A stretch of DNA of 64,000 nt from Sodalis ligni. GTDB taxonomy: Bacteria > Pseudomonadota > Gammaproteobacteria > Enterobacterales > Enterobacteriaceae. The DNA is taken from NCBI RefSeq assembly GCF_016865525.2, contig NZ_CP075169.1, positions 3,720,337-3,784,336 of the forward strand, in the 5' to 3' direction. The notes under the pieces are model-generated. The model was not told the origin of the DNA and did no database searches. It was given only the letters and a program-made list of their open reading frames with translations. Shown one piece after another: positions 10,299 to 19,178 of this stretch; the first letter of the stretch is position 1, and each line of letters starts with the position of its first letter. Made by a program: the position numbers and the translations under genes.

Positions 10299-11071
10299 TC
10301 AGGCTTTCATTACGGCGTCACTCTCGTTTTTTTCGCCCCGGTTTTATCGGTCCAATCGTACTGGTTATTATCTGGAGCCTAGCGCATACGGCCCATTGGG
10401 TCACGCCGCGCCTGTTGCCCGGTCCGCTGGAAACCTTTAACGCATTCTTGCAAAGTATCGCCGACGGCAGCCTGTGGGGCGATTTTATCCAAACGGTATT
10501 AAGAACGGTCTATTCTTTCTTGATTGCGGCTATTATCGGCATACCCTTGGGTATTACCATCGGCTCCAGCAAGCTGATATATCGCAGCGTGGAATTTATA
10601 ATTGATTTTTTTCGCTCCACTCCCGCTACCGCGTTATTCCCTTTGTTCCTGCTGATTTTCGGCATCGGCGAAGAGTCAAAGATCGCCATCGCTGCGTTCT
10701 CCGCCTGCCTGGTAATCGTATTCAACGTGGCCTACGGCGTCATGAACGCACGGCAAACCCGCATCCTGGCGGCCAAGGTCATGGGTGCATCCCAATGGCG
10801 CATTCTGCGCGACGTGCTGCTGTACGAATCGCTGCCGCAAACGTTTATCGGTTTAAGGCTCGGGGTTTCTTATGCCCTGGTGGTCATTATTGTCGCTGAA
10901 ATGTTTATCGGTTCATCCACCGGGATGGGACACCGGATCATTGACGCGGAACAAGTCTATAACCTGGCCGAGATGTACAGCTCAATTATAGTAACCGGAT
11001 GCATCGGCTATTTAATCAACTTCATTTTTCTTATCGTCGAACGCCATTTTATTAAATGGTCTGGTAAATAA
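10295..11071 (+). CDS. ABC transporter permease (TauC/SsuC family)
   Basis: Inner-membrane permease of 258 residues with about six hydrophobic helices and the binding-protein-dependent transport signature around MGASQWRILRDVLLYE, the loop that contacts the ATPase. Family members pair with NMT1/SsuA-type binding proteins, as encoded 24 bp downstream. The start overlaps the end of the ATPase pseudogene (ATGA). The gene is intact although its own ATPase is destroyed. Substrate unknown; the downstream double nitrilase-fold gene suggests a nitrogen compound such as a nitrile or amide. Confidence 0.9.
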   Translation: MIRLSLRRHSRFFRPGFIGPIVLVIIWSLAHTAHWVTPRLLPGPLETFNAFLQSIADGSLWGDFIQTVLRTVYSFLIAAIIGIPLGITIGSSKLIYRSVEFIIDFFRSTPATALFPLFLLIFGIGEESKIAIAAFSACLVIVFNVAYGVMNARQTRILAAKVMGASQWRILRDVLLYESLPQTFIGLRLGVSYALVVIIVAEMFIGSSTGMGHRIIDAEQVYNLAEMYSSIIVTGCIGYLINFIFLIVERHFIKWSGK

Positions 11072-11095
11072 ATCATCACCCCATAAGGAAATTGT

Positions 11096-12022
11096 ATGAA
11101 ACGACTGACGTTGCCGGCGGCGGCAACCTCGATGGTTCTTTTATTCTCTGCTCTGCCGTCATGGGCAAATGAAAAAGTCACCGTCGCCTGGTTGCCCATT
11201 ATGCAAACCACCGCTTTTTATATTGCGATGCACGATAAATTATTTGAAAAAGCGGGAATCGATATTAACGCGGTCAAATTCGAGAACCCGAATCAGATTA
11301 TCGATTCACTGGTCTCGGGACAGGCCGATGTCGGCGCGCCGGGCTCGGCCGCCGGTATAGCGGTACTGGCCGAGTCCCGTTTTCCCGGCACCTTCAAGGT
11401 GTTCGGCCTGCAGGGGGGAAGCATCAAATACCATCGCATCAATGACGGCCTGATTGTCGCCAAGGATTCCTCAATAAAAAGTTTCGCCGATCTCAAAGGA
11501 AAAAACATGGGCCAGCTGCCGGGCATTCAGTGGCGGACCCTTGCCCGCTATATGGTGCGTCAGTCCGGCCTGGATCCGGATAAAGACGTGCATATGCAGG
11601 ATATCGCTACCGGCCTGCAGGTGCCGTCGGTGGTTTCCGGCAGCGTTGACGCCACACTGTCCCTGGAGCCGGTCGGCTCCATCGCCGTGGCCGACGGCGA
11701 AGCCAAACGGGCATTGACCAATCCCGCCGAGACCCTGATAGCCGATCCGTTTTATTCCGGCGTCTCGTTATTAACCACAAAATTCATCAAGGAACGGCCC
11801 GAAACGGCGAAAAAGGTGGTCGCGGTATTGGATGAGTCCACCCGTCTGGCCAATGAACGCTTTGATCAATACCGCCCGGTTATCGCCGACTTCACGCCCA
11901 TCAAGCCGGATCAGCTGCCTTTGGTGGCGCAGCCTTACCTGCGGGCCTGGAAAGATATCGATGCCGAGGATATCCATTCTTATCAGGCCCTGGTGGATGT
12001 ATTCGAAAAGAAGGCGTGCTGA
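11096..12022 (+). CDS. ABC transporter substrate-binding protein (NMT1/SsuA-TauA family)
   Basis: Periplasmic binding protein of 308 residues. A classical signal peptide, with KR at the start, a hydrophobic core and SWA at residues 22-24, precedes the mature protein (NEKVTVAWLP). The fold segments are those of NMT1/SsuA-like proteins: FYIAMHDKLFEKAGI near 42, SGQADVGAPGSAAG near 75 and SFADLKGKNMGQLPG near 125. AAGGAA lies before ATG 11096. It follows its permease by 24 bp and precedes the double nitrilase gene by 61 bp. It should determine import specificity; the ligand cannot be read from the sequence. Confidence 0.9.
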   Translation: MKRLTLPAAATSMVLLFSALPSWANEKVTVAWLPIMQTTAFYIAMHDKLFEKAGIDINAVKFENPNQIIDSLVSGQADVGAPGSAAGIAVLAESRFPGTFKVFGLQGGSIKYHRINDGLIVAKDSSIKSFADLKGKNMGQLPGIQWRTLARYMVRQSGLDPDKDVHMQDIATGLQVPSVVSGSVDATLSLEPVGSIAVADGEAKRALTNPAETLIADPFYSGVSLLTTKFIKERPETAKKVVAVLDESTRLANERFDQYRPVIADFTPIKPDQLPLVAQPYLRAWKDIDAEDIHSYQALVDVFEKKAC

Positions 12023-12083
12023 AAAACCTATGGATGTCAAACCGATGATCCTGAACAACAATGATTTTACCAAGTGAGAAACC

Positions 12084-13751
12084 ATGACTATCACCTTTAA
12101 TGCCGCCGTCATTCAGACACTCGCCGTACTCGGCGATATCGAGGCCAATATCGCCCTGGCCGCCGCCGGTGTGCGCGAGGCGGTAAGGCAAGACGCCAAA
12201 CTGATCGTACTGCCGGAATGCATGAACACCGGCTATCTATTTGACTCGGCGGCGCACTGCCGGGCATTGGCCGAACCGGTGGACGGCCGCTATTGCCGGG
12301 CGTTGGCCGCCTTGTGCCGCGAATATAATGTCTTCATCGCCTCCGGCATGACCGAAAAAGCCGAGGATGGCAAAATCTATAATTCCGGTGTGCTGTTTAA
12401 TCCGGCGGGAAACCTTATCTGCCATTATCAGAAACAATTCCTGGCCACCCATGATCAGAACTGGTTTGAGGTCGGCGTGAAGGGCAATCCCTTTGTGGAT
12501 ACCGAACTGGGCCGGTTGGGGTTGCTTATCTGCTTTGACGGGCGCATTCCGGAAATCGCCCGCTGCCTGGCGGCGCAAAAAGTGGATGTGGTGATTGATA
12601 TGGCAAATTTCTTCGCCATGGACCAGGCGGAAATGTGGGTGCCGGCCCGGGCATATGAAAATGGCAGCTGGTATGTGGCCGCCACCAAATCCGGCGTAGA
12701 GCGGAGTATCTACTATCCGGGAGGCAGCATGATTGTCGACCCGCAGGGCCGGGTGCAGGCCAAGGTGCCTTATGATGTCCACGGCGTGGCCAGCGCGCGG
12801 ATAAGCCTGCCGGACCGGGACCGTAAGCCATGGCAATTCGGCGGCGACAAACTGACGGATCGCCGGCCGGAAACCTACGCTATCATCAATCAGCCGTTTG
12901 CAACCACCCCCCTGGCGGCATTGATGGGGGAAGCGCTGATACCTGAAAACAGCACCGTCAAACTGGCGGCGGTTCAGGCCCATGTGAGCGAAAGTCACAC
13001 CCTGGACGACGCGCTGGAGATGATTGAACACGCGGCGTTGCTGGGCATCAGGGTTATGGCGCTGCCCGCCTGGTTCGCCGCCCCGCTTTGGCGCCCGGAT
13101 GCCGATAATGCCGCCCTGTTGGCCCGGGACAGCGGGGCCGTCATCGCCCGCATCGCCGAACTGTGCCGGCGTTACGGCACTATAATCGCCCTGCCCACCG
13201 TAGAGGAACGGCAAGGCGCGCTGCTGCCGGAAATGGTTTTAGTCGGCCCGCGGGGCGTTATCGGACGCCAGGCCCAGGTGCATGCCAACCCCGGCACGCG
13301 CGATTGGGCCGCGGTGGCGGACGGAGGCTTCCAGGTATTCGAGACCGATTTTGGCCGTCTGGGACTGCTTAACGACTATGACGGAATGTTTCCCGAATCC
13401 AGCCGCGTGCTGGCCTTGCTGGGGGCGGAAATTATCCTATGGAGCTGCGCCTGGCGACACCCGAACCAAAGGAACCTGCTGGCGGTGCCGAAGGCTGAGG
13501 ATAATCGCGTTTATGTCGTCTGCGCCAACCGCTGCGACGCCCCCGCCCCCGGCGGTTCGTTTATTATTCCCCCCGCCGGTTTCCCGTCCTGGGATATAGA
13601 CGCCTTGCTACCGCCCAATCCCCGCTGGGGCGCGGTAACCCCCCTGTACGCCAACCGCGCCCTGACCCGGCAAAAAGAGATGATTCCCGGGGTAAATATG
13701 TTGCGCAACCGCCTGACGGACAGTTACGGGATCCTATCGCGCCAACCTTAA
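12084..13751 (+). CDS. Double carbon-nitrogen hydrolase (nitrilase superfamily), second domain degenerate
   Basis: A 555-residue protein with two nitrilase-superfamily domains in tandem; most family members have one of about 280 residues. Domain 1 (1-270) has the full catalytic set: Glu45 (LPECMN), Lys117 (YQKQF) and Cys150 (LLICFDGR). Domain 2 (about 291-555) keeps the fold pattern but has Ala329, Ala397 and Asn430 at these positions (LPAWF, RQAQV, LLNDYDG), so it should be inactive and perhaps structural or regulatory. The first domain probably hydrolyses an amide, carbamoyl or nitrile bond in the cytoplasm. It ends the sigma-54-linked ABC operon, so its substrate is likely the imported compound. 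The exact substrate is unknown. Confidence 0.88.
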   Translation: MTITFNAAVIQTLAVLGDIEANIALAAAGVREAVRQDAKLIVLPECMNTGYLFDSAAHCRALAEPVDGRYCRALAALCREYNVFIASGMTEKAEDGKIYNSGVLFNPAGNLICHYQKQFLATHDQNWFEVGVKGNPFVDTELGRLGLLICFDGRIPEIARCLAAQKVDVVIDMANFFAMDQAEMWVPARAYENGSWYVAATKSGVERSIYYPGGSMIVDPQGRVQAKVPYDVHGVASARISLPDRDRKPWQFGGDKLTDRRPETYAIINQPFATTPLAALMGEALIPENSTVKLAAVQAHVSESHTLDDALEMIEHAALLGIRVMALPAWFAAPLWRPDADNAALLARDSGAVIARIAELCRRYGTIIALPTVEERQGALLPEMVLVGPRGVIGRQAQVHANPGTRDWAAVADGGFQVFETDFGRLGLLNDYDGMFPESSRVLALLGAEIILWSCAWRHPNQRNLLAVPKAEDNRVYVVCANRCDAPAPGGSFIIPPAGFPSWDIDALLPPNPRWGAVTPLYANRALTRQKEMIPGVNMLRNRLTDSYGILSRQP

Positions 13752-14153
13752 TGGGATAATCTCTATGGGTTAACGACAATAGCGTTGTCCGCTGTTGAAT
13801 GGATTTCGTTTTCAACGTTGATTAAATACTGATTTATACAATTAACCATCATCGATGCAGGAATAAATAATGAATAGCCCAAGATAACCCTTTGGATATT
13901 AATATCATATTAACATCAGCGGCCTTAAATATTTATCGAAAAGAATTTCTTATGGTAAGAGATGGTCCCATATTTTGTATGATTCAATCAAAACCACTAT
14001 TTCGGATAAACAGTCAGTTCAAGAAAATCGATGTTTACATTGAGTCGCCGCTATATAACCCGTCAACAATGTCGGGGTATTACTAATTGAACCCAATACT
14101 CTTCCCTGTGCTTGATGCCATAGGAGAGTAATATCTCAATTACCGGAGCCAGC
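13752..14153. other. Intergenic region, no gene recognised
   Basis: About 400 AT-rich bases between the double nitrilase gene and the next ABC operon. A 64-codon open frame (13892-14086) has no recognisable family and no convincing ribosome site. The promoter of the nitrile hydratase operon must lie here, but I see no clear sigma-54 or sigma-70 elements. Confidence 0.5.
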
Positions 14154-15149
14154 ATGAAACCTAACGTCGGATTAATCATCGGTGCCACGTTATTAGGCTT
14201 AACTATTATGCCTGTTCAAGGGGCGGAGACATTAACCCATGTCAAAGTCGGCCATTTGGTGGCGCTGGATATGGCGCCGCTTTTTGTCGCCAAGGAAAGC
14301 GGCTGCTTTACCCGCCAAGGGCTGGACGTGGAGACGGTGTTTTTTGCCAATCCCGGCGACAATAACGCGGCGCTGGCAGGCGGCGCCATCGATTTTAGTA
14401 TCAATCCATTTACTCTGCCGTTTTTTGCCGCCAACAGCGGTGTGCCGATCCGGGTGATTTCCGCCGCCGGGGGCTGGGGCATCATGGAGGTGGTGGCTAA
14501 AGGCTCGCTGGGTTTACACAGCATGGCGGATTTAAAAACCTATATCCAACAACACCCCGGCCATCCCTTGAAGATAGCCACGCTGCAGGGGGATACGCTG
14601 GAGCTGATCCTTGACCGGCAATTCGCCCGCAACGGTATCGATCCCAAAAGCGTGCGACTGGTCTATTTCAATGATTTGCTGGCGATGGTGGAAGCCTACC
14701 GCAGCGGCCAGGTGGATATTCTGAGCCATATCAAGCCCTATACCACCGATATGGAGGTGAATAAAGGCTCCACCTTGTTAACCAATAATGCCGAAACCTG
14801 GTCGTTATATTCCCCCAATGCAGTGGTTAGCGTGCTGGATAAAACCCTTAGCCAGCGAAAAATCGTGGTCAGGGAATTTCTGAGCGGGCTTATCTGCGGG
14901 GCGGACATTATCAATAAAAACCCCGACCAGGCGGTGAGCTATCTGGATAAGGGCCACTATTTCCGCGTCTCCCCCGCCGTACTGACGCGGGCGTTCAAGT
15001 CCGCTCCTGCTCCCATCAGTTTCACGCCGGATCTGGCCTCGATTCAGAGCGTGGTGGACGATCTGGGTAAACTCGGCTACATCAAAGGCGGTGCGCGCGC
15101 CGAGGATATCTTCCGTCTGGATATGATCCGCGGTCTGGAGAAGAAATGA
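14154..15149 (+). CDS. ABC transporter substrate-binding protein (NMT1 family)
   Basis: Periplasmic binding protein of 331 residues. The signal peptide (MKPNVGLIIGATLLGLTI then VQGAE) is followed by NMT1-type segments: LVALDMAPLFVAKESGCFTR, GAIDFSINPFTLPFF and LKIATLQGDTLEL near 140. The start is ATG 14154; a GGAG stands in the AT-rich leader 8 bp before. It overlaps the permease start by ATGA at 15146-15149. As first gene of the operon that includes nitrile hydratase and biuret hydrolase, it probably binds a nitrile- or amide-bearing nitrogen source; this is inference from context. Confidence 0.9.
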   Translation: MKPNVGLIIGATLLGLTIMPVQGAETLTHVKVGHLVALDMAPLFVAKESGCFTRQGLDVETVFFANPGDNNAALAGGAIDFSINPFTLPFFAANSGVPIRVISAAGGWGIMEVVAKGSLGLHSMADLKTYIQQHPGHPLKIATLQGDTLELILDRQFARNGIDPKSVRLVYFNDLLAMVEAYRSGQVDILSHIKPYTTDMEVNKGSTLLTNNAETWSLYSPNAVVSVLDKTLSQRKIVVREFLSGLICGADIINKNPDQAVSYLDKGHYFRVSPAVLTRAFKSAPAPISFTPDLASIQSVVDDLGKLGYIKGGARAEDIFRLDMIRGLEKK

Positions 15150-15943
15150 GCCAGTCAGACACCGGCGTTCAAAGGTACCTGCCCGTGATGGTCGGTACCG
15201 CCTCCATCGCCTGCCTGGTGCTTATTTGGGAGTTCTGCGCCGGCAACAGCGATTCATCACTGGCGGCGGTCTTGCCTCCGCCGAGCCATTTCCTCGCCGA
15301 GATTGCCCAAAGCGATTTTCGCATCGGGCTCGGCAGCCAGTCCACGCCGGTGAGCCAGTCGGTGCTCGCCACCTTCATCCGGGTATTTAGCGGATTATTT
15401 ATCGCGTTTATCGCCGCGATTTTAACCGCCATGCTGCTGAGCCTGTCAAAAGTCGTCAACTGGGTTGTCAGTCCCTTGATCTATTTACTGTCGCCCATCG
15501 CGCCCATTGCCTGGATCCCCACCGCCATTACCCTGTTCGGCATCGGTAACCCGACCGCAGTCTTTATCGTCTTCATGGGCGTCTTTTTTATCCTGACCAT
15601 CGGCACGCTGGCCGAGATCCGCCGGTTGCCGGAGGAATTCCATATCGTCGCCGACGATCTCGGCGCCGGACCATGGCAACGCTGGTTATGGGTGGTGCTG
15701 CCCGCCATCCTGCCCGGCGCATTCACCCTGCTGCGCACTAATTTTATCGCGGCCTGGATGGCGGTGCTGGTGGCGGAAATGGTCGGCCTGCATGACGGTA
15801 TGGGCGCCATTATCATGATGGGCCGCAATCTTTTTAATAACGATCTGATCATGTTCGGCATGGTGATTATCGGCCTGTCCGGCTTTGTCGTGGATCGCAT
15901 CCTGGCCTTTATCGGCAAACATCTGCTGTGGTGGAGGGTCTAG
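15146..15943 (+). CDS. ABC transporter permease (TauC/SsuC family)
   Basis: Inner-membrane permease of 265 residues with about six hydrophobic helices. The conserved cytoplasmic loop is visible near residue 165 (ADDLGAGPWQRWLWVVLPAI). The segment SPIAPIAWIPTAITLFGIG is typical of nitrate/taurine-type permeases. It overlaps the binding protein gene by 4 bp, and its last codons carry the ribosome site of the ATPase gene, so the three are translated as one unit. It supplies the channel for the substrate handled by the downstream nitrile hydratase and biuret hydrolase. Confidence 0.9.
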   Translation: MSQSDTGVQRYLPVMVGTASIACLVLIWEFCAGNSDSSLAAVLPPPSHFLAEIAQSDFRIGLGSQSTPVSQSVLATFIRVFSGLFIAFIAAILTAMLLSLSKVVNWVVSPLIYLLSPIAPIAWIPTAITLFGIGNPTAVFIVFMGVFFILTIGTLAEIRRLPEEFHIVADDLGAGPWQRWLWVVLPAILPGAFTLLRTNFIAAWMAVLVAEMVGLHDGMGAIIMMGRNLFNNDLIMFGMVIIGLSGFVVDRILAFIGKHLLWWRV

Positions 15944-15945
15944 GA

Positions 15946-16700
15946 ATGAACAGCGCGTCTGATAACCCTCTGTTCCGCATCGCTGATTTCAGCGTGATGT
16001 ACCCCGGCGCCACACCGCTGAGCCATCTTGATCTGACGATCCGCCCTCATGAGATTACCTGCATTCTGGGTAAATCAGGATGCGGTAAAACCACGCTGCT
16101 CAAAGCGCTGGGAGGATTTATCGCCGGCAACGCCGGGGGCGGCATCTTCTTTGACGGCGACAGGCTGACGGGACCGAACAGGCACAGCGTAATGATTTTC
16201 CAGGAAAACAACCTCTACCCCTGGCTGACGGTGAAGGGCAATGTGGCTTTCGGACTGCGCTTTTCAGCACCGGGGTTATCCCGTCAACAGCGCGATAAAC
16301 GGGTTGGCGCCATGCTGGAAACCGTTGGTCTGACCGAGTCGGCCGGACGCTATCCCCATCAGTTATCCGGCGGCATGCGGCAGCGAACTGCGATTGCGCG
16401 GGCACTGGTGGCGGATCCCCGGTGCTGCTGCTGGACGAACCCTTCAGCGCCCTGGATATCAGCCTGCGCCGGCGGATGCAGGGACTGCTCGGGCAGCTGT
16501 GGCGGGACACCCGAATGTCCATGGTGATGGTCACACATAATATCGAGGAGGCGATCACCGTCGGCCACCGGATTATCGTCATGGGCGGACAACCGGCGGC
16601 CATCCTGCTTGAGCAGGATACCGGCGCCGCGGAATTCGGCGATCGGTATTCGAACGCGTTTCTTCAGCTGCAACAGCACATCGAATCCATTATTTACTGA
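15946..16700 (+). pseudogene. ABC transporter ATP-binding protein, single frameshift before Walker B
   Basis: ATPase of the second importer. From ATG 15946 (GGAGG at about 9 bp) the frame shows Walker A (LGKSGCGKTT), the Q-loop (IFQENNLYPW) and signature LSGGMRQR, then turns to nonsense after ADPR. Walker B (LLLDEPFSALD), the switch (VTHNIEEA) and the rest are in another frame from about 16422. Adding one G at GG 16421-16422 restores VADPRVLLLDEP. This is therefore a one-base deletion (or a sequencing error) in a gene that is otherwise complete. If real, the protein is cut before Walker B and inactive. Confidence 0.9.
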
Positions 16701-16722
16701 CATTATTTACCGGGAGGCGGCG

Positions 16723-17403
16723 ATGAACGGTATTCATGATATGGGCGGCTTGCATGGATTCGGCACGGTGGAAGTCGAATTTGATGAACCGGTTTTCCAT
16801 AGCGAATGGGAAAGCCGGGTGTTCTGTATCACCCAGGTACTGGATACGCTGGAAATCTGGAACCTTGACGAGCATCGCCATGAGATAGAGCGGATGAATC
16901 CGGTGGATTACCTGGCCGCGGGTTACTACGGCCGCTGGCTGTTTGCCATGGAGCAACTGCTGGACAGGAAAGGCATCGTCAGCCGGGAGGAAATGGAACA
17001 GCGGATCGCCGAATATCGCGCCGATGTACGTCATTACAGCCCCCTGGACAATTCCCGCCGCCGTTGGCCGCTGGCGCCGGGGGAACGGGTACGTTGGGGC
17101 GCCTGGCGCAAAGAAGTGCAGGTAACGCCGCGCTTCGCTGCACAACAACAGGTTCGGGTACGTAATATCCATCCCCCCGGCCATACCCGGGTGACGAATT
17201 ATGTGCGGGGAAAAACCGGCACTATCGTCCAGGTCTATGATCAGGCCTGGGTGTTTCCCGACACCCGCGCCCATTATCAGGGAGAGAATGTCCAGCCGGT
17301 GTACAGCGTCCGGTTTTCGGCCCGGACCTTGTGGGGCGTGCAGGCCGAAGCGGACGTTTTTAATCACATCGACCTTAGCGAAGATCATCTTGAATCCCTG
17401 TAA
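16723..17403 (+). CDS. nthB: Nitrile hydratase beta subunit
   Basis: Nitrile hydratase (EC 4.2.1.84) adds water to nitriles to give amides; this is the non-metal subunit. The 226-residue protein begins with the hallmark MNGIHDMGGLHGFG, which fixes the start at 16723, and GGGAGG lies 7 bp before it. Other family segments are ERMNPVDYLAAGYY near 50 and, in the C-terminal SH3-like half, GHTRVTNYVRGKTG and AHYQGENVQPVYSV. It lies 22 bp after the ATPase gene and 11 bp before the alpha subunit. The beta-alpha-accessory order is that of cobalt-type enzymes. Intact. Confidence 0.95.
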   Translation: MNGIHDMGGLHGFGTVEVEFDEPVFHSEWESRVFCITQVLDTLEIWNLDEHRHEIERMNPVDYLAAGYYGRWLFAMEQLLDRKGIVSREEMEQRIAEYRADVRHYSPLDNSRRRWPLAPGERVRWGAWRKEVQVTPRFAAQQQVRVRNIHPPGHTRVTNYVRGKTGTIVQVYDQAWVFPDTRAHYQGENVQPVYSVRFSARTLWGVQAEADVFNHIDLSEDHLESL

Positions 17404-17414
17404 GGAAAATAGTC

Positions 17415-18032
17415 ATGAGTGATAAATCCAGTCAGGAAAAACCCTGGCAAGCCGTGCGCATCGAAGCGATGGAGAGCCTGCTGGCGGGCGCCGGCATCAT
17501 TGATCCCAATCGTGTCGACGATATCGTCCATCGTTACGAAAAAAACGTCGGCCCTCACACCGGGGCGCGGGTAGTGGCCCATGCCTGGGTCGACAGCGGC
17601 TTCAAACAGCGTCTGCTGCGGGACGGGCTGGCCGCCTGCGCCGAACTGGGCATCGGCGGGCCGGAAACCGAGTATCTGAAAGTCGTGGAAAACAGCGCCA
17701 CTGTCCACAATGTGGTGGTATGCACGCTCTGTTCATGCTACCCATGGCCTATCCTCGGCCTGCCCCCCGCCTGGTATAAATCCAGCGCCTACCGCTCGCG
17801 TATCGTCCGAGAACCACGCCGGGTGCTGGCCGAAATGGGGCTGGCATTGCCGCCGCAGGTCACCCTGCGCGTCTGGGATAGCGTATCTGAAATCCGCTAT
17901 CTGGTGTTGCCGGAGCGGCCGGCGAATACCGGCCATCTTGATGAAACGGCCCTCGCGGCGCTGGTTACCCGTGATTCCATGATAGGCGTCGCCCGGCTGA
18001 GCACGCCGGAGCACGGAGGAACACGACCATGA
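17415..18032 (+). CDS. nthA: Nitrile hydratase alpha subunit, cobalt type
   Basis: Catalytic, metal-binding subunit of nitrile hydratase, 205 residues. The claw-setting motif VCTLCSC has Cys103, Cys106, Ser107 and Cys108 as metal ligands; the two later cysteines are normally oxidised after translation. Thr rather than Ser after the first Cys marks the cobalt type. The conserved stretch LGLPPAWYK and VREPRRVLAEMG follow. AAGGAA precedes the ATG. The stop overlaps the accessory gene start by 4 bp. Context suggests the natural substrate is a small imported nitrogen-rich nitrile rather than an industrial nitrile; that is inference. Confidence 0.95.
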   Translation: MSDKSSQEKPWQAVRIEAMESLLAGAGIIDPNRVDDIVHRYEKNVGPHTGARVVAHAWVDSGFKQRLLRDGLAACAELGIGGPETEYLKVVENSATVHNVVVCTLCSCYPWPILGLPPAWYKSSAYRSRIVREPRRVLAEMGLALPPQVTLRVWDSVSEIRYLVLPERPANTGHLDETALAALVTRDSMIGVARLSTPEHGGTRP

Positions 18033-18415
18033 ATTCGCCGGAAATGTTAAAAGACGCCTTAAACGATACGCAGGCGCTGCGGTCCATTGTCTTTCCCAAT
18101 CCCTGGGCCGCGCGGGCCTTCGGCCTGACCCTGGCGGCGGTGGAGAAAAATCTGTTCAGTTTGCAGGCGTTTCAGCATGCGCTAATCGAACGGATCGCCG
18201 AGTCGGAATCCCGGGGCGAGTCCATCACCGACGAAGAGCGCTACTATAGCTGCTGGGTCGATGCGTTAACCGTGCTTCTGGATAGAACGCCGCAGATAAG
18301 CCTGGCGTCGCGGGATGATGAGGAGCGGAAAATCCGCGAACATACGCACCAGGCGCATTTGCATCAGGAGGCCCATTTTCCCCCACGGCCATTACTCATC
18401 GTGGAGGGAAAATGA
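18029..18415 (+). CDS. Nitrile hydratase accessory (activator) protein
   Basis: Small protein of 128 residues needed in other bacteria to insert cobalt and mature the alpha subunit. Family marks are FPNPWAARAFGLTLA near residue 23, FSLQAFQHALIERIAE near 43 and RYYSCWVDALTVLLD near 73. The C-terminus is histidine-rich (HTHQAHLHQEAH), fitting a metal-handling role. It overlaps the alpha subunit gene before it and the biuret hydrolase gene after it by 4 bp each, so the production of these proteins is tightly coupled. Confidence 0.88.
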   Translation: MNSPEMLKDALNDTQALRSIVFPNPWAARAFGLTLAAVEKNLFSLQAFQHALIERIAESESRGESITDEERYYSCWVDALTVLLDRTPQISLASRDDEERKIREHTHQAHLHQEAHFPPRPLLIVEGK

Positions 18416-19137
18416 TTATTACCGGCGAGCCCTATGATTTTCCTATTTCAGGGGAGATGATCCCGGCGCGCAGCGCGCTGCTGATCATTGATATGCAGCG
18501 GGATTTTTGCGATCCGCAGGGTTACATGAATCATCGCGGCGATGATATTACCGCCGCGCGGGCGATTATCCCGACTATCGTCCAGGTGCGCGCGGCGGCC
18601 ACCCAAGTGGGCATCAGGGTCATTTATACCCGCGAGGGACATCGCCCCGACCTGTCCGATTTGCCACAGAGCAAACGGCTTAAAACCGCCAGGGCGGGTG
18701 CGGAAATCGGCATGCGCGGCCCATTGGGCCGATTGCTGGTCCGCGGTGAACCAGGCTGGGATCTGGTGCCGGAACTGCGGCCGCGGGACGGGGAAGCCGT
18801 GATAGATAAACCGGGAACCGGCGCCTTTCATGGTACCGATCTCCATCATATCCTAACGACAAGCGGGATCCAGAACCTCATACTTACCGGCGTCACCACC
18901 GGCGTATGCGTTTCATCCACGGCGCGGGAAGCCAGCGATCGGGGCTATGGCGTACTGGTGCTGAGCGATTGCTGCGCCGAACCGGATCCCTCCAACCATG
19001 CCATGGCGATAAGGTTGCTAAAAATTGAAGGGGGGTATATGGCCACCGTTTCCACTTCATTACGGTTCCTCTGCGCCTTAAGGAATTATCCGCCGACCTT
19101 GCTGCCCACCCCGTCGAAAGACGGTCATCATGAGTGA
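18412..19137 (+). CDS. biuH: Biuret amidohydrolase (isochorismatase-like cysteine hydrolase)
   Basis: Likely hydrolyses biuret to allophanate and ammonia. The 241-residue protein has the isochorismatase-family triad Asp27 (IIDMQRDF), Lys133 (IDKPGTGAF) and Cys166 (TTGVCVS), with the spacing of characterised biuret hydrolases. The stretches TREGHRPDLSDLP and RGEPGWDLVPEL also resemble that group more than general isochorismatases. Its product is the substrate of allophanate hydrolase at 5805-7613. It overlaps the nitrile hydratase accessory gene by 4 bp, an unusual partnership. Ureidoacrylate hydrolase (RutB-like) is the main alternative. Confidence 0.82.
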   Translation: MIITGEPYDFPISGEMIPARSALLIIDMQRDFCDPQGYMNHRGDDITAARAIIPTIVQVRAAATQVGIRVIYTREGHRPDLSDLPQSKRLKTARAGAEIGMRGPLGRLLVRGEPGWDLVPELRPRDGEAVIDKPGTGAFHGTDLHHILTTSGIQNLILTGVTTGVCVSSTAREASDRGYGVLVLSDCCAEPDPSNHAMAIRLLKIEGGYMATVSTSLRFLCALRNYPPTLLPTPSKDGHHE

Positions 19138-19178
19138 CGCACCCAGGTATTTTCTTCGGTGCAGAGCAGGTGAGAATA

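Noticed and set aside
12237..13214. 325-codon open frame on the minus strand
   Set aside because: Antisense to the double nitrilase-fold gene; GC-rich codon bias creates long shadow frames here.
16690..17388. 232-codon minus-strand frame over the nitrile hydratase beta gene
   Set aside because: The plus-strand product is unmistakably nitrile hydratase beta.
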